From Acanthopleura granulata (Eukaryota; Mollusca; Polyplacophora; Chitonida; Chitonidae): DNA of 64,000 nucleotides. Shown one piece after another: positions 34,351 through 45,994 of the stretch. Each line of letters begins with the position of its first letter. Positions within the stretch are counted from its first letter, which is position 1. The DNA lies in the NCBI GenBank assembly GCA_016165875.1, contig JABBOT010000080.1, positions 38,188,146 through 38,252,145 on the forward strand, given 5' to 3'. The notes under the pieces are model-generated. The model had not been told where the DNA came from. It saw nothing but the letters and a program-made list of their open reading frames with translations, and did no database searches. The translations under genes were made by a program, and so were the position numbers.

Positions 34351-34517
34351 AAAATAACTTTTTTAGGGATGACGCCCGTGAAATGTGAAACACCTCATGT
34401 AAATGTGTTATGTTTACTTGAGAAGCGACTGAAACATAGGGCACTGTATTCTCGATATTTATATATAAGTGATACACATTGTTAAAATTTAGTTGTATTA
34501 ATTACTGTTGAATCTAT

Positions 34518-34574
34518 ATGTACCTATACTCTCTCTCTCTTTCTCTCTCTCTCTCTGTATATATACATATATAT

Positions 34575-34621
<47 letters not shown>

Positions 34622-34730
34622 CACACACATATATATACATATACATATATACATATATATATATATTATATATATATAATATATTAAATATTAAATATAT
34701 TAAAATATATTTTTAAAAAAGTATATATAT
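34518..34730. repeat. Compound microsatellite (CT)n-(AC)n-(AT)n
   Basis: CT repeats (about 34528-34556) pass into AT/AC mixtures, an AC run (about 34577-34608) and long AT runs up to about 34730. It lies close behind the 3' end of the non-LTR element. Confidence 0.95.
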
Positions 34731-35540
34731 ATGTCATACCGCCAAAATTCTGAAAATAATGAATGCTTTTGTATTGCTGCCTTGGTGAATAACGAAAGAA
34801 AAAAAGACAACTAAATCGACGGAAAAAAAACACTGACAATTGTATTACTCAATCACTTCATTATTTTTTTACAAGTATCGGAATATTCCGGCCACAGGCA
34901 TCCATGGGTATAAAAAATGTGTACTGTGTAAAATTTTCAACCCTATGTCAAAGCTGTGTACATAGATCACATTATACTGGCATATTTATTAAAAAGAATG
35001 ATAATTTTTGGGAGGTAAAATTTCCTGAAGTCCATCGTATGAGCATAGAATGCTTACATTTTAGCACATTTTTTTAAAAATCACATAACACAGTAATGTA
35101 TTACAACAAAACTAGAAGACAATATGTACAAAAGAGCCCAATTCTTTTATTAAACCCACTAAACTGAAAGTGAAACCCTGGTCGCTAGCTTCTATGTCAG
35201 TGGTGTTGCCTTTGTTGTAATTTGAGCCAGAATAATGAACTCTCCCTAAATTTTTAAAGTCTGGCCTCTAGAGGGCAGTCTGATGCTTAGCGCACTTTGG
35301 ATGGAAGCGTGACGGGCATCTTCATTTAAATACTCAACATTTTGATCTACACAGATGCTGAACCGAGCGCGTGTGTTTTCTACAGCTCAGTGGTGTAATG
35401 TTAATCTATGGAACAAAAAGTATTTAGTTTCCAAAAGTTTTCATACTCTTGAATTGGTTTATCGGTGTATAACTTACGTGGGTCATCAGTTTGAAGATCA
35501 AGACATTATAGTAGGGAGTAATCATTATTGTTTTGGACAA

Positions 35541-35578
35541 TGTCAGTGGTGTTACCATACCTTAAGTAACACCACTGA
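35541..35578. repeat. Perfect hairpin of the GTCAGTGGTGTTA motif
   Basis: GTCAGTGGTGTTA is followed after about 12 bp by TAACACCACTGAC, a 13-bp perfect stem. Confidence 0.9.
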
Positions 35579-36044
35579 CGGTACGGGTTAAAACTTAACT
35601 TATTTTGTTGTTTTTGTTTTTTTGTGTGTCATATAGATTAAATTATGGCACAAACCAGCAACGCAGAGAAACCGTGTCTTTACCGCAAAATCGGGACGCA
35701 TATATGCAGCGAAGGGAACTCTATCTCCCTAAGAAAAAGTGAAGGTACAAAACTGACAAAGAACTGGGAAAACGACAAGGGATTGCCAACAAAGCACTAA
35801 GAACAGAGGGCGCAGAGGCGAATCCGGCGACTCCAACAACAAGAGATCCGCAATCGTAAGAAGTTGGTTAATTTAACGCCGCCTCCGACCCCGGAGGGAG
35901 CTAATGTGGACTTACAAAGGCGATATAAAGTTATGGTTTTGTGACATAGTAATAGGAATAAAAACAGGCTTAATAAAGTGATATACATTTTTTTCAAGGA
36001 ACACATATATATACAGGCCTAGATTTGTATAAAATATATTTATT

Positions 36045-36260
36045 TTTTATTTGATTGATGTTTTACGGTATACTCAAGAATGTTTTCGCTTATGCAAAAG
36101 CGGCCAGCATTGTGGTGGTAGGAAACCGGAGAGAGCCTGGGGAAGCCTACGACCATCTGCCGGGTTCTAGCAGACCTTGTCTCGTATATGTACGACAGAG
36201 GAGGAAGCAAGCATAAGCTGATCATGAACTCACACCAACCGCAGTGGCCAGAGGCTCCAG
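36045..36260 (-). mobile_element. SINE, minus orientation
   Basis: GATGTTTTACGGTATACTCA, AGCGGCCAGCATTGTGGTGG, GAAACCGGAGAGAGCCTGGG and AAGCTGATCATGAACTCACA follow the family order. Confidence 0.85.
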
Positions 36261-36564
36261 AGAAAACGTACAAAATATATTACAGGTGCCAATAAAGTTC
36301 CTTAATACACACACACATACACTGCTATTCTAGGTATGAAAAATTATATGTAGATGAATATGGGCATCTATATTAATAGAAGGACCGTGGCGAAAAATAG
36401 ATCCAAACTCTATACAGAGACAATGAGGAACTAAGGAACACAATCGAAAAACAAAGGCGTCAATTAAATAAATTGAGGGAGTGATTCAATAGACTTAAAA
36501 GCCCTTCGAATCAATCTTTTGTGGATACCCCGAAGACGAAAACTCTTGCGTTCTTACAGACCTT

Positions 36565-38160
36565 GTGAAAATGACTGCTGTAATAGAGCAGCTTCGAGAC
36601 CGTTACAAACCCACAAAAAGTCAGAGAAAAAAAAAGGTGATAGCCAGGCTCTTCCCCGGTATAATTGTAAGACAATACAAATGTCTGTCGATGACAACAA
36701 TTGAGTTTTCAATGCCTAGAAAAGTCAAAATGTTCCTAGTAGTTTTGCTGCCACCGAGTTACTCAAACATGTACACAATTTTTGTCTCCGCGATGATGTT
36801 AGTCGTGTTGCCGCTGGAAAGAAAAACACCACAACGTTCAAGAAAGAGAAGAAACGGAGACGTCTCATGCTTGATAGTGTGGAAAATCTGCACTTGAAGT
36901 TTTTGTCCGAGATTTCTATCCGCCTGTCTTTCTCATTCTTCTGCAGAAGGAGGCCCTCCTGGGTGGTCATCCTTACTGAGTGGGAGAGAGATATATGCTT
37001 ACGCATGACTCATGAAAACATGCAATTTGTCGTGGACAAACTGTACAGCTTGAACATTACTGACAAACAAACGTGAATGCCATTGTTAAAACTGTGATAT
37101 GCAGCACAATTTCAAAAGATTGTGCGTCCGACCATCCCGCTGAATGCAAACTTACAACATACCCCCTGATGCAGCAACCAAACAACAAAGCGGTTACGGT
37201 GAAACAGTCGCAACGACAAAAGAAACAGTGAAATTCAAAGAACTCAGAGGAGTTGACAGAAGCAACCCCTACCATTAAGGGTCTCATGGAAACCCAAGAA
37301 GATCACCTTGCGCAGAAACTCCAGTCTGAAATTAAACGTATCACAAAGCATGTGTACAACATAAAGACGACAATTTTTAATCTATCAGAATGTACCCCAG
37401 AGCCTTCAAGCAAATGAATGCCTTATCCATGTTGGTTTCAGCCCAAACTATACGTGTTGGTTCTGGACAGAAATCCAGTCGGTGCATTTTGGAGGCTCAC
37501 ATCAACATACGCGTCTACATACAGGGGTGATGTACCTTTCAGCATCACAGGGCGCTCTTCGGCACAATCTCTGATTCAACTCGACATGACCGATGTCGCA
37601 ATTTGGACGCAATTGGATCCAATAATGGAGTGGATTCAGCATAAAAACCCTTTGATTGACACACTGCAATTTTTCAGCGACACTCCCTCAACCCAGTATC
37701 GTCAAAAAGCTAACTTTTATCTGCTGTCTACAGGCATGTTCGGATACAGTTTCAACAAAGTGTCTTGGAACTTCTTTGAAGTATCCATGGAGGTCAGATC
37801 GAGTTGGAGGCTCGTTCAAACAAACAGCATATCGTTTGACGCGTCGAGGTGCTGATATCACCAGTGTACGTACAGTTTAAGAGGAACCCAAGGCTTCCAG
37901 CAGCAGTATTCAATTGTTTTTTGTTGGGAGTGAAGCTGTGAAAGAAAAACCCGAAAAGTTAGCAGCAGTGGGTAATCTTATTGCAGTTAATGGCACGATG
38001 CAAGTGCACCAAGTGCTCAGCTTGCGGAAGTATTCCTTGAAAGTAAGAGACGTTAGCTGCGGTTGTGAGCAAGTTTCGGGGTGTTCTGGATTGCCTGTGC
38101 TTTGGATTGAGAACTGTGTACGTAGGTGTCTTGAAACATGGCCCTTGCCACGATGAAAAG
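36565..38160 (+). pseudogene. Broken copy of a recurrent, uncharacterised transposon-associated protein
   Basis: Several frames, interrupted by stops and shifts, read as one protein. In order: a basic N-terminus (ERLRDRYK-type, about 36570); DDVSRVAAGKKNTTTFKKEK and LMLDSVENLHLKFLSE (36795-36930); FSFFCRRRPSWVV; ENYTCWFWTEIQSVHFGGSH and HTGVMYLSA (about 37430-37560); IDTLQFFSDTPSTQYRQKAN then FNKVSWNFFE (37650-37780); VGGSFKQTAYRLTRRGADIT (another frame, about 37800); GTMQVHQVLSL and VRDVSCGCE (about 37990-38070). I know this pattern (FSDGPxxQYRxKxNF, WNFFExxHGK, GGxxKRxA) from many repeated, unnamed invertebrate proteins; it may be an RNase-H-like transposase. The expected HGK residues are lost here, so this copy is dead. 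Confidence 0.6.
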
Positions 38161-39402
38161 GAAAGTGAGCAACACGAGGAAGTTCTTGACGTTAATGATG
38201 AATAACCGATGGAAATCAACGAAAGCGTGCCCAGTAGAATGCCAATGCTGTCGAAAATGACGACATACAAGTGAAATGCATGCATAAAGCAGGGATTAAC
38301 CGTTTCTTTTGTCCTCTTCATCCCGAGATAAATTGGTACACAGATAAACAAATTCTGTTCTTCATACCAGAACCAGCCCAAGCTAACAGACGTTATTTCA
38401 TGTTAAAGTATTTTGGGATGTTATTGAAGCCACTCTTGACAATGATTAATTCATAATTCTGTTTTCTTTTTACTCCTCATTCAGTACCGCAGTTTTGACA
38501 GTGTAAAGGGACGCAATATCATGACGCAATCAGGGTAACAGTTAACATATGTTGATGCAGTATAGATTATACTGGTACACCTGTAGAAATCCAGTTACAT
38601 GAAGGAGCGAGATCTTTGGGATACGTGTATCACCGTCCATCAGTTAGATATGATATTTAAATGGACTTCGACATGTTGAACTTTGCTTGGAAAAAAGTTG
38701 CATACCAGAACTCAGTAGTGTTACTTTTGTCAGTGGCGTTACGCGTTTGTCGGTGGTGTAACCAGCTGTGTTTCTGGCATCAGAAGAAAAACTGTAGTCA
38801 AGAGGACCATGTTTTATTTCCAAAAACCATCTTCCATGTGTGTCAGTTTCTGCCTGTATGACATTTCGTAATATTTTCTTTCAATTTCAATAAAATTAAC
38901 CTTGTAAACCTGCAACAGTTTGTGTTATACTTTTAACCTATGATCACAGCAGGTGTCTTACAGCATAACTGCCATTCTTTGTTAATATTTGACTAAATTG
39001 TGCACGATTGGTGACAGGAAAGAATGTGTTTTGTAATATAACATTTAATTTACCTAGTGCAGCATTTTCCGTATAGTAAGGCACCTGTCCATAACACCAC
39101 TGGCATGCCATGAGCAGTGGGCTCTGTTTGCAATCACGTACAATTGTTGCTTTACATGCCTGCGCTCCAGTTAATTTAAAACATTCCTCCTAGAGATCAC
39201 TTAAATGTAACTGACAAAAAAAATCGTTCTCTTTTCGAGTCAGCTTTGTGGCAAAATGAGTTGAACTAGTTGATAATTACCGTAGAATGACTCCAGTAAC
39301 TTTAAGGTTGATAATGATAATTCAGTGGGATTTAACTAGATTGTAACAATCGGCCTTTGCTTTCGAGAACTGGAAAAACAGAACTAAGAACTGAATATAT
39401 AC

Positions 39403-39482
39403 GTGATGATATGATGGCGATCAAACAGGCAAAGAGGGCAATAAGAATCAGAGAACGCATCTTGGAAATTCCCGAGAGCGAA
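39403..39482 (-). pseudogene. Orphan signal-peptide exon of the secreted-peptide family
   Basis: After an acceptor (TTTCAG) the exon has a short leader ending CAAG and then ATG at 39460. It encodes MRSLILIALFACLIAIISS, 19 residues ending in phase 1 at a GTATAT donor. That is nearly the signal peptide of the gene at 53 kb and uses the same splice phase. I found no matching first exon or Cys exon nearby on this strand. It is probably a truncated duplicate, though a distant second exon cannot be excluded. Confidence 0.6.
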
Positions 39483-39549
39483 CTGAAAATAGTGAAATAG
39501 CTTATATATTGAGGTAACGTCAAATTTTGCGCAAATAATCATCAAAAGA

Positions 39550-41640
39550 CAAAATCATCAAATATTGTGACAAGAGGCTCGCCTAGGTTTTTCGTCTCGG
39601 TGGAAATCTCTGTTAACTGATCCAGTTGTCCGAACGTGCATAGAGAAGGATAACAATTATTTGAATTATGGTCTCAGATCCTAACTGCCTAGTAGATCCT
39701 ATCTACATGCTGATCAGCCGTGCTTAGTCATTTTCACCGCTATACTTCTTTAAATGCTTTAGATGGTTTAAAGTCTTCAAATTTCATTTCAAACTCTTTT
39801 GCCCATTGAGACTGAATATGACTATGAAATTACAACGTGTCTATTATAGTTTATATTATTGTCTGTATATTAGGAAAGTCACACTAAGTGTTCATGTGGG
39901 TTATACATGTACGTTTATACCACTGTCGCAAAACAATCCCTCCAAAATTTTATTATATTATATTATTACCAAAACAAAAAAACAAAAAACAAAAAAACTC
40001 AGCGCGTGGTTTGGCTTATAAGCTGAACAGCTAAGTTTTGTGTCATCAGGGGTGTTTTCATGCGCACCAAAAGCCGAAGCTTAATATCTGGGGTATAGCA
40101 AACGGAGCTAGTGTATATTTTCGGAGTGTATATCAAAAAATAGATTTTAGGAGGGTTATTTCATCATTTCAACATAACCAAATGTACTGTAACCCAATAA
40201 CCCAATGACACTGTAACCAAATAAAGCCTTTTGCATCACCTTAGCGACGATTGTTCATTGTGGAGTTTAAGTTGTCTCTTGTTACATTTATCCAATGCAA
40301 CAATGTTAAAACATTTATTACTGGTTTTATAAGCCGTTTCATGTTAAGAAGTTTTAGAGTAATAATTTAAGTCTGCATGATCTATCGGAAGGCTCTATCA
40401 TTGGCATTTGAATGGATGGCCAATGGATTTGAACCATGTTACCGTGCCTTAACCTGGCAAGGAATGCGTCAATATGGACAGAATAGCCTGCTTTTAGAAG
40501 ACTGACTTGTATCCAATGTATCTGAAAATAGCTCATGATGTTCCTGCTGGGTGTTAATGCTGTAGGTCACTTTCCTTTCCTGAGGTTCATTTTTCTGTTA
40601 CTGAAGTGAAGCTTCCGACTGGCATGTGAATATTGGGTCTTGTGGCAAAGGTTTTATTTCATGTACACGGTATGTACGAATTCTTACCAAATTGTCCCAC
40701 GTTTGACGTTCTGTTGCGTCGAGCTCTTAATGTTAGCAAGGACCCTCGAATAATGAGAACAGGAATCTAGAATTCCCATGCCCAAGGCAGGGATTGAATT
40801 TTCACCTCTTTTTGCCAGCGCTAGGCAGTCGGGCGCCGATCATGTATCACTAACCCTCGTCCCGACCCGATTTCCTGTCACGACAGGCCATCCGTTTGCG
40901 TTCCTGCGGAGATAACTCATCATAACTTACATAACTTTAGATGATACAATGTTGCATTTTTAGTAAACGTGGACTTTTCTGGAATACTATACTGCAAACA
41001 TGAGCACTGGCAGCCCTAACGGATGCTCCCATATTGTGCGTTACACACAAAGCTAGTGTTTTTACCTTGAACTTTCACGGGCTTCAACGCATCTGGGAAC
41101 GGCACAATGATCTCACGTCTGATTCGGTGATTCCTCTTTATGTTATACTGTGGCTGTCCTTTGTTACTGCTTCTCGACAAATCTAACCATTAGACTTCAA
41201 TGTTTTTAATGTTCACACAATTCTTGTACTTGGGGTCTGGAAATCAAGCTTTATCAGGACTATGTACATATGTATACGAAAATGGTTGATTTTGAGATAT
41301 TGTTTTTCTGTCTAATGAAAATTTGCATTCGATTACTTTAGACAAGTGCAGTTAGGGATAGGCTGGACCAACACTCTGTTGTTTACTAACTGATTTGTAT
41401 AAATTACAGATTTATTATAACAGACATATAAGCATGACATTTAATTCAGTCAAGACATCTAATTGTCTACAGAGGCAAAATATTGGCCGAAGTGCCTTTA
41501 GCTTCTAATTATCACAGATCTGGTCGGCTTTGGAAAGAATGTTGCAGTTGAATTTACACCAAGTGACAAGGCGTCTCAGAACATGTCCTCTGTGTTTGCA
41601 CGTAGCGATCATTCAATTTCCTAATACTTGGTATCAGAAT
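39550..41640. other. Non-coding DNA
   Basis: AT-rich; an A-rich simple repeat lies at 39970-40000. No supported exon. Confidence 0.5.
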
Positions 41641-41650
41641 ATTGGTAAGG

Positions 41651-41752
41651 TCATCACATACGCTATAAGTCTGAGGCAGATAGGCTGCCGTGATAGCATG
41701 CTCATCACATACGCTATAAGTCTAACGCTGACAGGCTGGTGTGATACCACTC
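41651..41752. repeat. Two-copy 51-bp tandem duplication
   Basis: TCATCACATACGCTATAAGT begins at 41651 and again at 41702; the remainder of each unit is diverged. Confidence 0.85.
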
Positions 41753-42049
41753 TCAGCTAGGGTCATTTCCTTGTAGTTCAATATTATACATTTATCACCG
41801 TTTTCTGCCTGCAATGAAGATGTCACAATACAACTAACTGACGTCTGTAGGAAACGTCGGTCAGAAAGACGAGGTCATCGTCATTTTTGTGTACTTGTTT
41901 GTTGGGGGAGAAAAACAACCTTTACTAAGTACGTATGTCTTTAATATGGTGATGTTCCGATCAGCGTCACGAATTTCTTTTCTCCTAACAGTCATATATT
42001 AAACAACATCATGTCCCTGACGTTAAATCTACAGCAGCCTTTGCAGAAG

Positions 42050-42210
42050 TACAATTTCAAATGTAGGACGTATATAAATTGCTCCTTTAGTATCTACAGA
42101 AAATGACTTCTACCTGAGAGACTGAAAGTTTCTTCGGATATGAAATGGTGCAATCTTTCCTGTAATTCACAATATGCCAATACCAAGTTGTTACATCACA
42201 TTAAATGTGG
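42050..42210 (+). repeat. Dispersed repeat, copy 1 (pairs with 55770-55955)
   Basis: Shared blocks with 55.8 kb in the same orientation: GCAGAAGTACAATTTCAAA, TTCTTCGGATATGAA, ATCTTTCCTG and ACAATATGCCAATAC. Nature unknown. Confidence 0.65.
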
Positions 42211-42329
42211 AACAGAAAGATAGAAAATCACGTAACTGCAATTTTGTTGTACATCTGTTCAACGACGTGCCCCGAATCGTGACTGATAGGCCCACAGACG
42301 ACAGTAATTTTGCCGCTATCACAGAACCA

Positions 42330-42481
42330 GGTGACCTTACATATGAGACGTTAATACCCTTTTGTTTCAAAGATTTAATTTTAATCAAACAAAATAGCAG
42401 ATGCAATACTCATGTGCACATAACTGAGTCGGAAGATGTGACTTGGTATTCCGAGGTGCTTCTCAAGACAAACCCTACAAC
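42330..42481 (+). pseudogene. Orphan promoter and first exon of the secreted-peptide family
   Basis: Shares with the 54-kb gene a promoter block (TTGTTTCAAAGATTTAATTT), the 5' UTR end (GTGCTTCTC, CCTACAAC) and the start of the intron (GTAAGTATCTTACAA from 42482). The TATA position has changed to TGCACATAAC (42415-42424). No signal-peptide exon follows on the plus strand within several kb, so this is a partial, probably silent duplicate. Confidence 0.6.
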
Positions 42482-42669
42482 GTAAGTATCTTACAAACAA
42501 ATGCTTACTTAATTCATTATTTAACTATACTCCAAAACAACATTGAACTGATTGAAGTTTTGAATGGAAGAAGAAAGGCCACGACTTTATTCCTTAAATA
42601 CGATTTTCAGAGACTGGATCCCCACGGGCTAGTTAGACGAGTGAATCAGCTCTAAATCTGAATAAACGG

Positions 42670-42955
42670 CTCCCCGTGTGATACCAGGCAAGAACACATC
42701 CCTTTGGTAACAAAAGCGAATAAATTAATAAATCAAAGTTAACAGTTCCTGTGTAATACATGTACCAGGCAAGCACACATTCCCCTGGTGTCATAGGCGA
42801 ATAAGATAATAAATCAACATCCCCCTGCGTAATATCAGGCAAGCACACATCCCTCTGGTAACAAAGGCAAATCTTTATAAATATAGAAGACCAACCTGCT
42901 CCCTGTGTAACAAACCAGGCAAGCCCAAATCCCCATGTTGACATAGGCAATCACC
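42670..42955. repeat. Minisatellite, about four units of 65-85 bp
   Basis: Units share TGTGTAATACCAGGCAAGCA, CACATCCC and TGGTAACAAAGGCGAATAA, with AATAAATCAA spacers. Phase varies between copies. Confidence 0.85.
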
Positions 42956-43593
42956 TTAACATATAATCCCGTTTTTGCCCACAAGAATCCTCTCACCTGA
43001 GGATGTCTATACATTTTCAAACCCACCAGATCTAGGGCAAATAATATGCTAGTAGCGAGCTACTGAAGTACGGATTCAAGGCCCTCTTGTAATGAAATGA
43101 TAAAAATATCATTCCCTATAGGAGAAACATGTACGCCATCATGGCGATAGAGACCCAACATTTAATGGGTGCTATTCGGATGATTAATTACTCCACCACC
43201 AATCTCCCTCATTGCAGCTGCAACCTTTCTATTTACAAACTTTCTCCCTCGTTCGATAGTCTAATTGTCACGTGCCCCATGCCAGTATAAACGCGGCAAA
43301 ATATCTGACCAGATTAGGATGCAGTGAGGTCAGATTTGGCTGAAATATCAGATTAATTCCATCGTATGGCGTGCAACATTAAAACTAGTACATGTAATTA
43401 TTAGGGCCCAAGTGGAAAAGTAGAATGTCAGGTTTGGGCTGGTTTATTAAGTCTTGGTCCACTGTTCTTTAACATGTCTAATGTGATTCCCTTATAGCAC
43501 GTCAAGAGACATTAACACCATTTAATCCTAACTTTCGACGAGCATCTGTGCACCCGTAAACATGAATTTCTGAAAAATTAAACAAACAGTTTT

Positions 43594-44397
43594 CTATATG
43601 CAAATGTGTGGCTCAATTCGAATATATCTTGAAAATGCTCCTGATTTCCATCGTCCCCATTTCTTAATAATCTGGCGTGGAACCCCTCTAGCAGCTGCAG
43701 ACGTGGCAGCTCCAATGCTGAATGAATTCGACTTAAACGCAGGTCCCGGTAAGTTGCAGAATCGTATTGCTTTCTTCAAAACACCACTAAACTGATAACG
43801 GGTAAAGGGTGACCTGTTGGCATGACAGAAAAAGTACTGAACATCTAGAGGAAGTGTGAATAAATAATTATGAATTGCCTCTACTGGACAAATGACTTTA
43901 TCACCTACAGGAGATATATGTAAGGTAACTGACTCTTTAATTTGATCATTTTTCGATGATCGAATTCAGATGTTTACGGAAGGGCTTACTACATGGTAAT
44001 TAAGTGTCACATTTGATGCAGCCAAGGAGTATTCAGGAGAAATAGTGTTATACACCGGTTCTCCTACACGGCAAAAAGCGAAGAAAGCTAACATGTATAT
44101 AGCTTTAAATAGCCTTGCCTCATAATTTGATACACGAGTAAACAACAAAGCTCGAGGCGATTGTCTTAATATGTCCACTGTGATAGGAACCCGGACATCT
44201 TCTATTATGCCTTCCAGCATTTTTCTGATGATGAAATGCTGAGGAGGGTCAGGAAGTTGAGGTATTTTGTGGTGATAAGAAATTGCAGATACAGATGATG
44301 ATGCTGTACCATCAGAACAGTGTGAGGATGACAAATTCGCTATATAGTGTGCAAGTGTCGTAGTGCTTCTGAGAAAAAGGCTGTTAACCCCATACAC
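43594..44397 (-). pseudogene. DIRS-like tyrosine recombinase, catalytically broken
   Basis: Two frames (44397-43966 and 43779-43594) together cover the enzyme. LAFFAFCRVGEP keeps the first catalytic Arg, and GRWKSGAFSRYIR keeps the nucleophilic Tyr. In the usual HSFRIGAAT box this copy reads NSFSIGAATSAAARG, so both the His and the second Arg appear to be lost. With a frame break between the halves, the enzyme cannot be active. Confidence 0.8.
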
Positions 44398-44489
44398 TTA
44401 ATAGAAATGGGAAAATGACAACAATACAGTGGTGTATAACATTTTGGTGTTCTGTGATTTAACATTTAACAAGCGCATCTTCTCTGAAT

Positions 44490-45098
44490 CTAAATCAACC
44501 AAACCTCTGAAGGGAGAATTGTCGGCTTCAGGTGTGCCATCGGTGCCAATTCCCGGAACCTAATCCACTGTCCACGAGAAATACCATCAGCAATACAGTT
44601 GAAAGGACCGGGTACATGTTCAGCTTTAACTACAATATTCAGCTGAAGGCAAATAAGAACAAATTTTCTAAGCAAACTCATGACTCTAACAGATTTTGAA
44701 GTCATTGATGATCTGGACATCAGCCATATAATCAGAGTTGAACAAAATTTTCTGATTTCTAAGCGGTTTTCCCTATATAAACAATGACACCACCAATGGG
44801 AAAAACAATGGGATATAAATGTTATATCCTTGCAAGGGTCAGTCTCTGGCCACGATTCTGGCCAAGTGCCGTATGTCCACTTAAAATATATACAAAAGCC
44901 GCGTCCTGTGCTCTCAGCACTGTCTGTATATAGGTCCAGCTGATCACTTAACAACCAGAATTGGTTTCTGAATACAGATACCCCATTAAATTCATTGAAA
45001 AATGTCAACCACGTTCTCAGATCTTCCAGCGTGTCCTGATTAGCCCTTATATAATGGAGTGGACGTCTACAAAAAGCTCTACCTGGAGCAACAGCCAT
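44490..45098 (-). pseudogene. DIRS-like RNase H region
   Basis: Longest surviving frame (202 residues). LDLYTDSAESTGRGFCIYF carries the first RNase H Asp, and KAEHVPGPFNCIADGISRGQ matches the end of the domain, where the last Asp (IADGISR) lies. The spacer between is diverged. Confidence 0.8.
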
Positions 45099-45994
45099 TC
45101 ACGCGAAGTTCAATAAACCTATAATGGACTGTATGTCACATAGCTTTACTTTGTAGATCCCATCATTGTCCGAATATTAGCACATAGTTCTGAAACTTTG
45201 TCTCCTGGTATTCGTACAACCATTTAAATGATGTCGATTTCTAGACCCAAATAAAACAAAGATGTCACTGGTTCCTCTGTTTTGTCGGTAGCAACAGGCA
45301 CTCCTAATTCTAAGCACACTTTTAAGAAGGTCTGGTAAGCATTTTCACAATGGCCATAACCCGATCTGCCGCCAAAGAAAAAATCGTGTAGGTACCGCAA
45401 AATATCATAAAACGATTTGTCATCTAACCCAAGTTTCTGTTTAATTTACCATTCCAAAAAGAAATAGACAACTTCTCAAAAACTGAACAGGAAATTTAGC
45501 AACCCATTGGCAAATATTTGTCAAAGTAATATGCGTTGTGAAACATAAAACCTACAACTCAAAATCAAAGGGATGAACTGATATTAGTCCAAATGCCGAT
45601 TGAATATCTGCCTTTGCCAACATGGCCCCTGGACCTAATTTTTGTATCATTTCTATTGTTCTGTAAAACTGTGTGTATTTAACAGAACATGGACTTGCAT
45701 CAGTGAGGTCATTTACAGAGTCTCCGCAAGGGTAGGACGGGTGGTGTATTAAACCGAACCACCCTGGGGTTTTCTTGGAAACTAGTCCTAACTGTGAAAT
45801 TCTTAAAGCAGGAAGGGGGAGCCCATAATCCTACCTGATCAAATTTCTATGTTTAGCTTATCACTTACCAGTTCTGAGTTTTCTCCAATAGATTTTAAAT
45901 TTTTTGAATTTGTATCCTGTCGTGTACCATCATAAAGGAGTCGAAAATCAAATGAAAACCCAGATTCCATGTATTAAGCTACATCTCTGAATGG

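Larger units (their letters stand above)
35170..39130 (+). mobile_element. Candidate DNA transposon with recurring GTCAGTGGTGTTAC-type motifs
   Basis: Copies of a 14-bp motif close to GTCAGTGGTGTTAC occur at about 35197, 35384, 35541 and (reverse) 35563, then at about 38708, 38730 and 38745 and (reverse) 39094. They cluster on both sides of a transposase-like coding remnant at 36.5-38.2 kb, the layout of subterminal transposase-binding repeats. Exact ends and target duplication could not be fixed. A SINE (36045-36260) sits inside. Confidence 0.45.

Noticed and set aside
42660..42960. CRISPR-like array
   Set aside because: Eukaryotic context; units are contiguous, of unequal length and diverged, i.e. 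a minisatellite.
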